Origin: DATGZX01 sp035296965
GTDB lineage: Bacteria > Planctomycetota > Planctomycetia > Gemmatales > Gemmataceae
Length of the DNA: 47,088 bases
Reading direction: 5' to 3'
NCBI GenBank assembly: GCA_035296965.1
Contig: DATGZX010000418.1
Coordinates: forward strand, 1-47,088
Position numbers and translations under genes: made by a program. Below, in pieces: positions 33,389 to 42,750 of this stretch. The stretch's first letter is position 1; each line of letters starts with the position of its first letter. The notes under the pieces are model-generated. The model made no database searches. It worked only from the letters and a program-made list of their open reading frames with translations, and had not been told where the DNA came from.

Positions 33389-33511
33389 CCATCTGAGCCT
33401 GCTGAAAAAGGGGTCTGAGCCCCTACGAAGCTTCACTGATTACCCGCTTTCTTGGGGATCTACCGCCCTTCGGGGAAGGGGTCAGACCCCTTTTTCAGCA
33501 GGCTCAGATGG
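33389..33511. mobile_element. MITE-like element with 30-bp perfect inverted repeats
   Basis: The 30 bp at 33389-33418 (starting CCATCTGAGCCTGCTGAAAA) are the exact reverse complement of 33482-33511. The 63 bp between them hold smaller inverted blocks, such as CCCTTCGGGG. There is no coding capacity. The arms differ from those of the element at 13181, so this is a second family. It follows the HEAT gene by 50 bp; a hairpin of this size in the transcript could also end or protect the operon message. Confidence 0.7.
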
Positions 33512-33774
33512 CGGGCAATGTGAATGGATCTGGTAGCGGGTTGCCGTTCTTGCATTGTCGCTTATTTCTTGATTCGCCTGACGTCTGGAATGGGGCCCGC
33601 GCGATTGCTTTCCCCAGGGGAGCTTCCTGCGCCTCGTTTTCCCTGATTTTTCCAAGGTTTTTTGCGAGCAGGGAAATGCAGAACCAGTTCCTGACCCGAG
33701 CCCACCTGCCGGGAGAAGCGTCCTGGCAACCAAACGATTCCAGGGCTGAAATAAAAACTGCTTTTTTTTAACTT

Positions 33775-33805
33775 TTGACTTGCTTCGCCCATTGCCCCTT
33801 ATTAT
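33775..33805 (+). promoter_or_regulatory. Candidate promoter of the DUF1559 gene
   Basis: TTGACT (33775-33780) and TATTAT (33800-33805) are separated by 19 bp; TTATTA one base earlier gives an 18-bp spacer. The elements lie in an A+T-rich island just after a run of T. The leader to the start codon would be about 115 nt. Confidence 0.35.
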
Positions 33806-33926
33806 CATCTATCCTCATCGGGGAAGATTCACGGATAATTCACGTTGAACTCTTCTCTGACGCGCTTGCTATTTTAGTGGTTCATGCGTCTTTCTTTTTT
33901 TGTGTTCTACTATTGGAGGGACGTCG

Positions 33927-35060
33927 ATGCTGAAGAAACGTCGACAAGGGTTCACGCTGATCGAGTTGTTGGTGGTTATCGCCATCATTGCAGTCCTAGT
34001 TGGATTGCTCCTGCCGGCAGTCCAGAAGGTGCGCGAGGCGGCTGCGCGCATGAGCTGCCAGAACAATCTTAAGCAGATTGCCCTGGCTTGCCATAATTTT
34101 GAGAGTGCCAACGGCAAGTTCCCGCCGGGCAACGAGGATGAAGTCCCGGTTAATGTCGGTGGTCAGAGTGCTGGTAACAACGGCTCTTTTATGGGCATGA
34201 TGTCTTTCTTGCTCCCTTACATCGAGCAGGACAACCTTTACAATGCTTGTGTGGCGACGGGGGCCAACTTCCAGAATGGCCTGAACGTCAATTTCCCGAC
34301 CTCCGCCGCATCGCTCGCCGACACCGTGCAACAATGGTTTGTCGATTCGACTAACCCGGCCAATTATCCACCTGCCATTTACAACCTGATCGGTCCGGGA
34401 AAGGATATCAAGATTTTGAATTGTCCGTCGGCCTCGACACAACGGGCACAAAATATCATTCTCGGGATCACCGAGTGGGACAACCCCAACGCCTTGCCCT
34501 CCATTAGCTGGTGGTATGACAATTACTACCTTACGGGCCCCCCCGGTCCCTTCATTCCCCAGCAATACATCTCCAGGTGCAATTATGTCGGCGTTATGGG
34601 CACTCCAGACGCAGGGTCAACCGGCGGCGGGATCTTCCAAATCTACAAGGGCATTTTCACCAGCCACTCGAAGACCAAGATTGCCTCCATCACCGATGGG
34701 ACCAGCAACACTCTCCTGGTCGGCGAGACTTGCGGCAGCCAGACGACCAATAACCCCCTCGTAGGGCAGGCACCTTCCGGCGACAGCTTCGACTGGACCT
34801 GGGTGGGAGCGGGTGGTCTGTACACGCGCCGCGGTTTGGGCCTGGGACCCATGTCTGAATGGCGTCAGTTCAGCAGCAGCCACACCGGCATCGTGCAATT
34901 CGCCTATGCCGATGGCTCGGTTCATGCGCTGCGGCAGGGTGCCACGATGCAGCTTTACGAACCACTCCCCGCCGTGCCGAGCAGCGACTGGCTCGTCTTG
35001 CAACAGCTTGCGGGCATGGCGGACGCTACCGTCGTAGATCTGTCCATACTTTCCAACTGA
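33927..35060 (+). CDS. DUF1559 prepilin-like protein
   Basis: A protein of about 377 residues with a class-III signal (KKRRQGFTLIELLVVIAIIA); cleavage is expected between Gly8 and Phe9, leaving an N-methylated phenylalanine and Glu at +5. Then comes the planctomycete-specific DUF1559 domain: LLPAVQKVREAAARMSCQNN, NLKQIALACHNFESANGKFP, and the C-terminal SSSHTGIVQFAYADGSVHAL with the aspartate-glycine motif of the pseudopilin-like fold. These proteins are present in dozens of copies per genome and are thought to be surface or pseudopilin-like proteins. GGAGGG lies six bases before the ATG. A strong hairpin terminator follows, and a small lipoprotein gene comes next. Confidence 0.92.
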   Translation: MLKKRRQGFTLIELLVVIAIIAVLVGLLLPAVQKVREAAARMSCQNNLKQIALACHNFESANGKFPPGNEDEVPVNVGGQSAGNNGSFMGMMSFLLPYIEQDNLYNACVATGANFQNGLNVNFPTSAASLADTVQQWFVDSTNPANYPPAIYNLIGPGKDIKILNCPSASTQRAQNIILGITEWDNPNALPSISWWYDNYYLTGPPGPFIPQQYISRCNYVGVMGTPDAGSTGGGIFQIYKGIFTSHSKTKIASITDGTSNTLLVGETCGSQTTNNPLVGQAPSGDSFDWTWVGAGGLYTRRGLGLGPMSEWRQFSSSHTGIVQFAYADGSVHALRQGATMQLYEPLPAVPSSDWLVLQQLAGMADATVVDLSILSN

Positions 35061-35096
35061 AACGAAACAGTTGACGAGCGCGTTGTTTTTCTACTG

Positions 35097-35130
35097 GGCA
35101 GGGGAATATATTCCCCTGCCTGGTTTTGTT
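35097..35130 (+). terminator. Rho-independent-type terminator after the DUF1559 gene
   Basis: GGCAGGGGAATA and TATTCCCCTGCC form a perfect 12-bp self-complementary stem (35097-35120) with TGGTTTTGTT after it. The T-tract is interrupted, so termination may be incomplete. It lies 37 bp after the stop codon. Confidence 0.65.
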
Positions 35131-35291
35131 GCCGTTGTTCACAAAACCTGCCACGTTTGGACTGTTGTCTCGGGGGCTAATCCCGAGCTTCACCTGTCGG
35201 TATCAATAGCCTGATCGATACGCCCCTTGCTTTTTTTTGAACCTGACGGGCCTTCGGTTCTGGCCGGTTTCTCTCTTGGAGTTCGAATACC

Positions 35292-35468
35292 ATGGTTAGA
35301 ATATGCGTCCCCTTCCTGTTGCTGGCCTTCTCCATATGCGTGCTGGCCGGCTGTTCTGGCAACAGTCTGCCGACGGCGCCAGCGACGAACGTGAAAATGT
35401 CCCCGCCTCCCCCGAACAAGTTTGGCGCTCCGGCTGCCTCGAAGGGCGTCGGCACTGTCCAGGATTAG
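35292..35468 (+). CDS. Small lipoprotein, 58 residues
   Basis: ATG 35292 to TAG 35468 encodes 58 residues, MVRICVPFLLLAFSICVLAG then Cys21: a signal peptide with the lipobox LAGC. The mature part of 38 residues is proline-rich (SPPPPNKFGAP) and has no recognised domain. A GGAG lies ten bases upstream. The gene follows the DUF1559 gene on the same strand; in planctomycetes such genes are often followed by small lipoproteins, so a partnership is plausible. The protein is too short to be caught by length-filtered gene calls. Confidence 0.65.
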   Translation: MVRICVPFLLLAFSICVLAGCSGNSLPTAPATNVKMSPPPPNKFGAPAASKGVGTVQD

Positions 35469-35495
35469 TGCTTCGGGGCCAATCGATTGAGGAAC

Positions 35496-35569
35496 GGAGA
35501 ATGAAGAATGTAGAAAACCAAGTTGCTTGAAAACTTGCTTCTGAAACCTCTCGACATTCTTCATTCTCC
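35496..35569. repeat. 74-bp inverted repeat with 16-bp perfect arms
   Basis: GGAGAATGAAGAATGT (35496-35511) is the reverse complement of ACATTCTTCATTCTCC (35554-35569). The inner part also pairs (AAGTT with AACTT). It lies in the gap between the lipoprotein gene and the HEAT gene, 21 bp before the latter's start codon, so it could act as a leader hairpin or be a small mobile palindrome. Confidence 0.7.
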
Positions 35570-35590
35570 ATGCACTTAGGGTCAGCCCTT

Positions 35591-36730
35591 ATGAAAAAAC
35601 GTTGGCTAATCGGAATCGGAGCGGTCGTCCTTATTGGCGCGGTGGTCTCGCTGGCGTTGCCGGCCACGATTTACGTGCCACTGGGTTACATGCGCCATGA
35701 AGCCTTTTATGAAGGAAAACCGGCAAGCTATTGGGCGCGCGGCTTTCAGCGAGACGGGTTTTATGGCCGCTGGTCGCCGCCGGGCGATGTCGGAAAGGAA
35801 TTGCGCGCGGCAGGCCCCGCAGCAGTTCCGGTCCTTTTGGAAATGCTCGATCATCCAAGCGCGCAGGTCCGCTGGGAGGCTTTGATCACGCTTGGCCTCA
35901 TCGAGCCGCCTGTCGAGATTCCGGTTTCCCGCCTCAGCGATGTACTTGAAAAGGAAACGGATGGTGCCAGTTTCGAGATGGTAGCGAAACTGCTCGTGCA
36001 AAAGAGCAAGCCCGCCACTGTGGACGCGCTTTGCCGGGTCTTGCGCCACCAGCAGGATGCCAATGCCCGGCTCTGGGCCATGGTCAAGCTTGCCAAGCTC
36101 GGCTCCGCTGCCGAACCCGCGATTCCGGCCTTAACGGAAACGTTGCACGACCCGGCTGATATTTTGCGTTACCAGGCCGCTAGCCTGCTCTGGCGCTTCA
36201 AGCAGCCCGCCGGGCCGTTGGTTGCCGCCGTCAGCGAAGCGTTGGAAACAAGCAAGGACAGGGCGGGGTACGGTCTTCAAGTGCTTGGGCAGATGGGTCG
36301 TGAGGCCAAGCCCGCACTGCCGGTGCTCGTGAAAATGCTCGAAAGCGATGAGGACCAGCGAGAGGCCGTGGTCCGAGTTCTCGGCAGCATCGGTCCTGAC
36401 GCCGCCCCCGCGATCCCGGAGCTTATCACCCTGCTCGCGGACAGCAATGACCGACTGCGGAGGACTATCGCTGGTGCCCTCGCCAGAATGGGTCCTGCGG
36501 CGAAGCAAGCGATTCCTGCTCTCCGAGGGCTGCTCGGGGGTCGGGAAGCCTTGATGGGGACGAGTGTTCTTCTCTTCGCCATGCAGCCTCCGTGCGGCTT
36601 GGTCCTAATTCCGCTCATCGGCGTGACGAATAAAACATCGGACTCGAATACACCCGCGACGGCAAGGGCCATTCGCGAGGCCATCAAGAAAATTGATATG
36701 GCTGGGGCAGATCGCGCCGGTACACGCTGA
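35591..36730 (+). CDS. HEAT-repeat protein with an N-terminal membrane anchor
   Basis: A protein of about 379 residues: MKKRWLIGIGAVVLIGAVVSLAL is a signal anchor or signal peptide, and the rest has PBS-lyase-type HEAT repeats (ELRAAGPAAVPVLLEMLDHP, LAKLGSAAEPAIPALTETLH, LGQMGREAKPALPVLVKMLE, LGSIGPDAAPAIPELITLLA, LARMGPAAKQAIPALRGLLG), each about 37-40 residues with an Ala-Val/Ile-Pro core. Such repeats mediate protein-protein contacts. Near residue 325 a hydrophobic stretch (SVLLFAMQPPCGLVLIPLIG) interrupts the pattern. The ATG at 35591 is preferred over 35570 because it directly precedes the basic-hydrophobic signal. Confidence 0.8.
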   Translation: MKKRWLIGIGAVVLIGAVVSLALPATIYVPLGYMRHEAFYEGKPASYWARGFQRDGFYGRWSPPGDVGKELRAAGPAAVPVLLEMLDHPSAQVRWEALITLGLIEPPVEIPVSRLSDVLEKETDGASFEMVAKLLVQKSKPATVDALCRVLRHQQDANARLWAMVKLAKLGSAAEPAIPALTETLHDPADILRYQAASLLWRFKQPAGPLVAAVSEALETSKDRAGYGLQVLGQMGREAKPALPVLVKMLESDEDQREAVVRVLGSIGPDAAPAIPELITLLADSNDRLRRTIAGALARMGPAAKQAIPALRGLLGGREALMGTSVLLFAMQPPCGLVLIPLIGVTNKTSDSNTPATARAIREAIKKIDMAGADRAGTR

Positions 36731-37004
36731 ACCATTTCAGAACGAGCCATTCTGCGGAACCTTCACATTGGCCGAGCGCGCCCGCTGATCCTCGCGGCTA
36801 AACGATTTCAATGGCAAGGGCCGCTCTGCGATTACAAGCGCTGCCTTTAGTCGGCCCGTGCTCGCCGTAGGCGGACACGTTGACGGCTTTTTTGGTGACG
36901 GCTTCTGCTGCTTTTTTGTGGATCAACTCGGGCAAACGGGTGATTTTGCCCACGCCGCAAACTCGATGCGGACTCAGAGGGCATTCCCGAAGTGGGGCAA
37001 GGGG
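36731..37004. other. 274-bp gap with a possible gene remnant on the minus strand
   Basis: On the minus strand, a stretch without start codon ends at a TAG at 36800-36798 and reads VGKITRLPELIHKKAAEAVT followed by KKAVNVSAYGEHGPTKGS. The composition looks like protein, but the frame is closed upstream by a stop. It could be the tail of a lost gene. I do not recognise it. Confidence 0.3.
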
Positions 37005-37805
37005 CTACTCTCCCGACGGCAATTCTGCCACCGTCAGATGTTTGATCCTCTCCGGCCGGATATGGAGCATTTCATCCCTAGCCAGCTCCATACTGGCTCC
37101 TGCCCAGCTTAGAGCTTTGAGCGTGCCGCGATGCGTGGCGTCGTGACACTCGATCAAAACCCTTTTGCCGACCAAGCCGGTGCGCGACCTCCAGGCCGCT
37201 TCAAGGCTGCAATGATCGCCTCGCAGGAGTCCGTCGTATTGAATGTCGAGCTGTTCGATGAGCGAGCATGCGACCTGGGAGCAGTCGTAAGAAGTTCCCG
37301 TGAAGCAGCGCAAAGACGCTGCCTGAGGCAGAGAGGCCAGTGCGAGGGCATCGGGAGTCTGATTCACATTCAGGCCGACGCCGACCACTGTGCCGCGGCC
37401 CTGCTCGATCAAGATGCCGCAGACCTTGCGGCCTTGGATCAACACGTCGTTGGGCCACTTGATCGTCGCCTCCAATCCCGTGCACTGGAAGATGGTCTCG
37501 CAAACGGAATTGGCAGCCCACGCCGCCAGCAGGACTGGCCGGCGCAATGCCGGCGGCGGAAAGAGCAGCACCGAGAGCAGCACGCCGGTCCCCGGCTGAC
37601 AGAGCCAGCTGCGGCCATGCTGTCCACGCCCCGCCAATTGCTCGTGGGCCAGGAATACGACGCCGGCATGCGTCGAGTCGCCGGCCCGCGCAGCCGCCTC
37701 CGTATTGGTGCTATCGACGCGATCGAACACCAGAACCCGCCGGCCGAGGTGCTGCGTATCGAGATGCCATTCTTCCGTAGGCGTCATCATTCCGGAGTCC
37801 ACCAT
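37005..37805 (-). CDS. birA: Biotin--[acetyl-CoA-carboxylase] ligase
   Basis: A 266-residue biotin protein ligase without the N-terminal DNA-binding domain, so it is a catalytic, non-repressor type. It attaches biotin to the carrier domain of acetyl-CoA carboxylase through biotinyl-5'-AMP. The active-site loop GRGQHGRSW (residues about 59-67), the KWPNDVLI strand and KVCGILIEQ are all present, followed by the C-terminal SH3-like domain (GLVGKRVLIECHDATHRGTL). The first ATG at 37805 follows the nadC stop codon directly; internal ATGs at 37790 and 37787 are alternatives. It forms an operon with nadC. Confidence 0.93.
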   Translation of the reverse strand: MVDSGMMTPTEEWHLDTQHLGRRVLVFDRVDSTNTEAAARAGDSTHAGVVFLAHEQLAGRGQHGRSWLCQPGTGVLLSVLLFPPPALRRPVLLAAWAANSVCETIFQCTGLEATIKWPNDVLIQGRKVCGILIEQGRGTVVGVGLNVNQTPDALALASLPQAASLRCFTGTSYDCSQVACSLIEQLDIQYDGLLRGDHCSLEAAWRSRTGLVGKRVLIECHDATHRGTLKALSWAGASMELARDEMLHIRPERIKHLTVAELPSGE

Positions 37806-38675
37806 TCAATTCATGTAATCGAGGGCAATGTCCAAAGCCCCGGCGGAGTGCGTCAAGGCACCCACACTGATGCGGTCTACTCCGGTTTCGGCGACGGCTC
37901 GCACGGTTTCCATGGTAATGCCGCCGGAAGCTTCCAGAAGGACCTGCGGGGCGAGCTGATTTCGCCGGGTGACCGCTGCACGAAGCTGCTCCGGCGTCAT
38001 GTTGTCCAGCAAGACGATGTGAGGATGGCATGGAAGGACCATGTCCAGCTGATCGAGCGTGTCCACCTCGATTTCCAAACTCATGGGAGGCACGATCGCT
38101 GAGAGTCCCTTGGCGATCGCAGCCTGCAAAGCCTGTCGGCCGCCCCCGAGCGCGGCGAGGTGGTTGTCCTTGATCAGCATGCCGTCCTGGAGACCCAGCC
38201 GATGGTTGTGGCCGCCGCCCTGGCGAACAGCATATTTTTCGAGGAGCCGCCAACCGGGAAGGGTCTTGCGCGTGTCGAGGATTTGACACGCGAGACCCGC
38301 GACTGCATCCACATAAAGCCGGGTTTGCGTGGCGACGCCGCTCAGATGCTGCAGAAAGTTCAGGGCAATCCGCTCGGCGGCAAGGATGCTGCGCATTCGG
38401 CCCGCGACGTGTGCGATCTCGGCGCCGGGAACAAGGGAGCTGCCGTCCTCCAGTTTCGGTTGAAAGAGCAAGTGCGGATCGACGGCGGCAAACACCATGG
38501 AGACCGCCGGCAAACCTGCCAGGACGCCGCGCGTGCGGGCCACAAATGCGGCGCACCCTGGTTGTTCGGGTGCGATGACAGCCTGACTGGTGAAATCTCC
38601 GGAAGTGCCGAGATCCTCTTCCAAAGCGAGTTCGACCAACCGACGGCATGCCTCTGTTTCCGTTGCGCTGAACAT
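37806..38675 (-). CDS. nadC: Nicotinate-nucleotide pyrophosphorylase (quinolinate phosphoribosyltransferase)
   Basis: This 289-residue enzyme converts quinolinate and PRPP to nicotinate mononucleotide, CO2 and PPi, the third step of NAD biosynthesis. The family motifs are all there: LEEDLGTSGDFTSQA near the N-terminus, LNFLQHLSGVAT, DTRKTLPGWRLLEKYAVRQG with the catalytic lysine-arginine set, GGHNHRLGLQDGMLIKDNH, and the C-terminal VLLEASGGITMETVRAVAET. The length is normal. The gene abuts birA (no gap) and starts 29 bp after the Uma2 gene, so the three are probably one transcript. No NadA or NadB gene is in the window. Confidence 0.95.
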   Translation of the reverse strand: MFSATETEACRRLVELALEEDLGTSGDFTSQAVIAPEQPGCAAFVARTRGVLAGLPAVSMVFAAVDPHLLFQPKLEDGSSLVPGAEIAHVAGRMRSILAAERIALNFLQHLSGVATQTRLYVDAVAGLACQILDTRKTLPGWRLLEKYAVRQGGGHNHRLGLQDGMLIKDNHLAALGGGRQALQAAIAKGLSAIVPPMSLEIEVDTLDQLDMVLPCHPHIVLLDNMTPEQLRAAVTRRNQLAPQVLLEASGGITMETVRAVAETGVDRISVGALTHSAGALDIALDYMN

Positions 38676-38704
38676 ATTAAAGTCGTCGCTCGACGTGCCG
38701 TTGG

Positions 38705-39349
38705 TCAGTCGATAATCTGGCCAGCACTAAAGATTTTATCAACCGCGACAGCGAAGCCGGCAAGCAAAACCGATGTGGCTTCCATTCCCAAAACGAATTC
38801 GCCGTGCGTTCGGTACTGCTTGCCATCCAAGGCAAGGACTGTGATCTGTCGGGTCTCCGGGTCGACAATCCAGTATTCGGAGATACCGGCGGCCGCATAT
38901 TCTTGGCGCTTGGTCACGAGATCTCTTTCCTGGTCCAGGAGATCACCGCTCACTACCTCGATGGCCAAATCCATGCCTTCGGGATACTGTTGCAAGCTTG
39001 GAAGACGCGCTGTGCTCAGAAAGAGAATGTCCGGCTCGCGGTATTTGCCCGCCCATAAACGTACAGGCAAAGGGGCGAAAAGTACTTGACCAAGCCCTCG
39101 GGAAGACACGAACAGATCGAGAAGCTGGAAGAGGGCCTTAACGATTAGCTGATGCCGAATGGTCGGCATCGGCAGGAACTCCAAGCAACCGTCGGACAGT
39201 TCAAGCAGACGCTTTTCCTGTAAAGCGACGTACTCAGCCTCGGTCCACTCCCCTTGATAGGGATAACGCAAGGCGAGCTCCCAGGTTGGTTCGCCGCGCT
39301 TCGAGCCACGATGATTCAAGGGAACAGCTTCGGCGTTCATAGCAGTCAT
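38705..39349 (-). CDS. Uma2-family endonuclease-like protein
   Basis: A 214-residue protein of the Uma2 (DUF820) family, which has a PD-(D/E)XK nuclease fold. The core is visible: the strand REPDILF with Asp107, the strand AIEVVS with Glu131, and Lys147 in LVTKRQEYAAAGISEYWIVD. The family is amplified in planctomycetes and cyanobacteria; its role is not established, and some members may be mobile-element-linked nucleases. The gene precedes nadC and birA on the same strand. The start ATG 39349 gives a normal family length; ATG 39340 is an alternative. Confidence 0.87.
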   Translation of the reverse strand: MTAMNAEAVPLNHRGSKRGEPTWELALRYPYQGEWTEAEYVALQEKRLLELSDGCLEFLPMPTIRHQLIVKALFQLLDLFVSSRGLGQVLFAPLPVRLWAGKYREPDILFLSTARLPSLQQYPEGMDLAIEVVSGDLLDQERDLVTKRQEYAAAGISEYWIVDPETRQITVLALDGKQYRTHGEFVLGMEATSVLLAGFAVAVDKIFSAGQIID

Positions 39350-39388
39350 GCTTGGCTTATCCGGGTTTCAAAGATTATCTGCCGCCAT

Positions 39389-39529
39389 ATATACTGCGTG
39401 CGGTCAATACTGATACCAATAGGCCGTAGCCACATTCGCCAGAATGCGGGCTATCTCTCACAGCTTCCCCCGCATTCTGGCGAATGCGGCTACAGGGCGA
39501 TGTCTCATTCTTGACCGCGCTCAGTATAT
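39389..39529. repeat. Nested inverted-repeat element, outer arms 19 bp with two mismatches
   Basis: ATATACTGCGTGCGGTCAA (39389-39407) is complementary, with two mismatches, to TTGACCGCGCTCAGTATAT (39511-39529). A second, larger palindrome (39426-39493) lies between them. The 141-bp unit fills most of the gap between purQ and the Uma2 gene and has no coding capacity. Either a MITE carrying an inner palindrome or an insertion of one palindrome inside another. Confidence 0.6.
39426..39493. repeat. Inner palindrome with 25-bp arms, one mismatch
   Basis: The 25 bp at 39426-39450 (GTAGCCACATTCGCCAGAAT and on) pair with 39469-39493 with one mismatch (T/C). The loop is 18 bp. It is bounded by GTAG and CTAC, as is the palindrome at 5475. 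It could also end the purQ transcript. Confidence 0.75.
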
Positions 39530-39561
39530 CCATGGTAATTCAAGGATGGGCGGCGAAGAAG

Positions 39562-40335
39562 TTAATCGTCAAAATACTGTACTGCGTTACGGAACAGCCT
39601 CAGGCCGTCTCCCTCGGGCGCCAGTCCCTCGCGCGTCCAGCGCGGATGCTGGACGGGGAGGACGTGACGCTCCGGATGGGGCATGAGTCCGAGCACCCGG
39701 CCGCTGATATCGCATATCCCGGCAATATCGCCTTGAGACCCGTTCGGGTTCACGGGATAGGGCCCCGGCTTGCCTTCGAAGTCGACATAGCGCAAGACAA
39801 TCTGACCTGCCTGCTCCAGCCCTTGCAAGATCCAGGGCTCCCGGCAAATGAAGTTCCCTTCGCCGTGCGCCACGGGCACCTCGAAACGGTCATAACCCTT
39901 CAAGAAGGGACATTTGCCTGGGGTCGCCTGCAGAACGATCCAGCGATCTTCGAACTTGCCCGCGGCATTATGGGTCAAGGTCGCGAGTGGGCCTTCATCG
40001 TCGGGCGGGATGAGGAGGCCGGCCTTCAAGATGGCCTGGAAACCATTGCAAATGCCGAGGACGAGTTTGTCCGCGTCACGAAAGCGCTGCAGGCTCTCAC
40101 CCAGGAAGTGAGACAGTTGGTTCGCCAGGATTTTCCCTGCGGCCACGTCGTCGCCATATGTAAAACCGCCGGGCACAACCAGGATTTGAAAGCGTTGCAG
40201 CAAGCTTGGCTGCTCGCGCAGCCGATTGATATGCAGCCGCTCTGCGATGGCGCCTGCCTGCTCAAACGCAAACTGGGCCTCCACATCGCAGTTGGCCCCG
40301 GGCGCTCGAAGTATCAATGCACGCGGTATAGCCAT
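39562..40335 (-). CDS. purQ: Phosphoribosylformylglycinamidine synthase subunit PurQ
   Basis: A protein of about 257 residues: the class-I glutamine amidotransferase subunit that supplies ammonia to PurL for the FGAR to FGAM step of purine synthesis. The nucleophile is Cys96 in LGICNGFQ, the oxyanion strand is VVPGGFTYGDDVAAG, and the histidine-glutamate pair is in MPHPERHV. It begins MAIPRALILRAPGANCDVEA, the usual N-terminus of PurQ, so ATG 40335 is preferred to 40368. The partner genes purS and purL are not in the window. It is divergent from the 16S rRNA unit; the first rRNA promoter lies just 25 bp beyond the start. Confidence 0.95.
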   Translation of the reverse strand: MAIPRALILRAPGANCDVEAQFAFEQAGAIAERLHINRLREQPSLLQRFQILVVPGGFTYGDDVAAGKILANQLSHFLGESLQRFRDADKLVLGICNGFQAILKAGLLIPPDDEGPLATLTHNAAGKFEDRWIVLQATPGKCPFLKGYDRFEVPVAHGEGNFICREPWILQGLEQAGQIVLRYVDFEGKPGPYPVNPNGSQGDIAGICDISGRVLGLMPHPERHVLPVQHPRWTREGLAPEGDGLRLFRNAVQYFDD

Positions 40336-40359
40336 GGCTGTCCACAAATCGAAAAGTCC

Positions 40360-40388
40360 TTGACGCATTGACTTCGTCTGTCGATAAT
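40360..40388 (+). promoter_or_regulatory. Candidate rRNA promoter P1
   Basis: TTGACG (40360-40365) and GATAAT (40383-40388) with a 17-bp spacer, a near-consensus sigma-70 promoter pointing to the 16S gene, 25 bp from the divergent purQ start. A second overlapping TTGACT begins at 40369. The distance to the mature 16S is about 550 nt. Confidence 0.55.
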
Positions 40389-40515
40389 CGTGTTGTATCG
40401 GCGAAATGTACCTGTCGCTAGTGTGGCCGTAAGAAATTGGCCCTGAGGAAGCGCCTCAAGCACAGCGATATTTGGTGCACCGGGGGACATTTCCCTTTTT
40501 TCTCTCGGGAAGCAC

Positions 40516-40545
40516 TTGACGCTACGCCGATGACACCCATATACT
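40516..40545 (+). promoter_or_regulatory. Candidate rRNA promoter P2
   Basis: TTGACG (40516-40521) and TATACT (40540-40545), separated by 18 bp. It shares the -35 hexamer of P1 and gives the tandem-promoter arrangement that is usual for rRNA operons. Transcription would start near 40552. Confidence 0.6.
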
Positions 40546-40696
40546 ATGCACGTCCTGAAACATTTGAGGACGAAGCGAACAGCATCCCAGGGGAAATGGG
40601 CTGTTCCGTATGGGACGCCATCAACCCTGAGTAAAACAGCGGCGAATCTAGGCCCGCTGGGCCGGAGGAAACCGTTTGCTGTTGCGTTTTTGCTTT

Positions 40697-40709
40697 TGAT
40701 CTTTGACAA
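40697..40709 (+). promoter_or_regulatory. boxA-like antitermination site in the rRNA leader
   Basis: TGATCTTTGACAA matches the rRNA boxA consensus TGCTCTTTAACA at 10 of 12 positions. It lies about 240 bp before the mature 16S and about 150 bp after promoter P2, where NusB/NusE-dependent antitermination complexes bind in other bacteria. The whole leader, 40369-40946, has no protein-coding gene. Confidence 0.55.
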
Positions 40710-40946
40710 TTCGGTAGCAACTACAAGCCAAAGCGAGGATGTGAAACGCCTTACGGCGTGACACAATCCTTGCGAGTAACAACGAAAGTTGTTGCGAGCA
40801 AGTTCTTTGAGTCGTGCCGCAAGGCGGCCTCAAACTTTTCAGTGTAGCTTGTTTACTAACCCGCGGTTCCTCTTAGCCGAGAGCCGCGTGGACAGTGCCT
40901 GTTAAGCCAAGACCTTCGGGAGGAGGCGAAAACAGGAAAGCTAATT

Positions 40947-42477
<1,531 letters not shown>

Positions 42478-42614
42478 TAAGGATGATCTGCTGGGTTCTC
42501 ACGATCCCAGTAACAAAACATGTTTGCATTCTCCTTTTGGCGAGCCAGGTCGCGTAAGCGACCGGGTTTCTCGGCGCGAAAGCCCTGAGATGAAAGTGCT
42601 ACCGAGTTAAAGAT

Positions 42615-42650
42615 AACCCCGTCATCTCGCAAGGGATGGCGGGGTTTTTT
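42615..42650 (+). terminator. Rho-independent terminator of the 16S unit
   Basis: AACCCCGTCATC (42615-42626) and GATGGCGGGGTT (42635-42646) form a stem of about 11-12 bp with an 8-nt loop and end in a run of six T. It is the strongest terminator in the window and ends the transcript about 140 nt past the 16S. A smaller hairpin (GGTCGC/GCGACC near 42549-42564) precedes it. Confidence 0.85.
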
Positions 42651-42750
42651 CATGCGCCTCGACCGAACACTCGCAACCGGTTAAGTGTCACGATGGCATA
42701 CCCAAAGCAATGCCGACAAGGCAGCTCGAGGAAAACGATCGGCCTGTTCC

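Larger units (their letters stand above)
33340..33926. other. 587-bp gap with a palindromic element and an A+T-rich promoter region
   Basis: The left part is occupied by the 123-bp inverted-repeat element at 33389-33511. The right part, from about 33740, is markedly A+T-rich compared with its surroundings and contains the candidate promoter of the DUF1559 gene. No gene is supported; the plus-strand frame 33508-33771 lacks a ribosome site and protein-like content. Confidence 0.55.

Noticed and set aside
37012..37033. Palindrome-like GACGGCAATTCTGCCACCGTC near the end of birA, similar to the hairpin at 25916
   Set aside because: It encodes the conserved-looking C-terminus of BirA (LTVAELPSGE) and pairs only imperfectly, so the resemblance is most likely chance.
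40314..40766. 150-residue open frame on the minus strand in the rRNA leader
   Set aside because: It runs over the two rRNA promoters and the boxA-like site and has no ribosome site or protein-like sequence.
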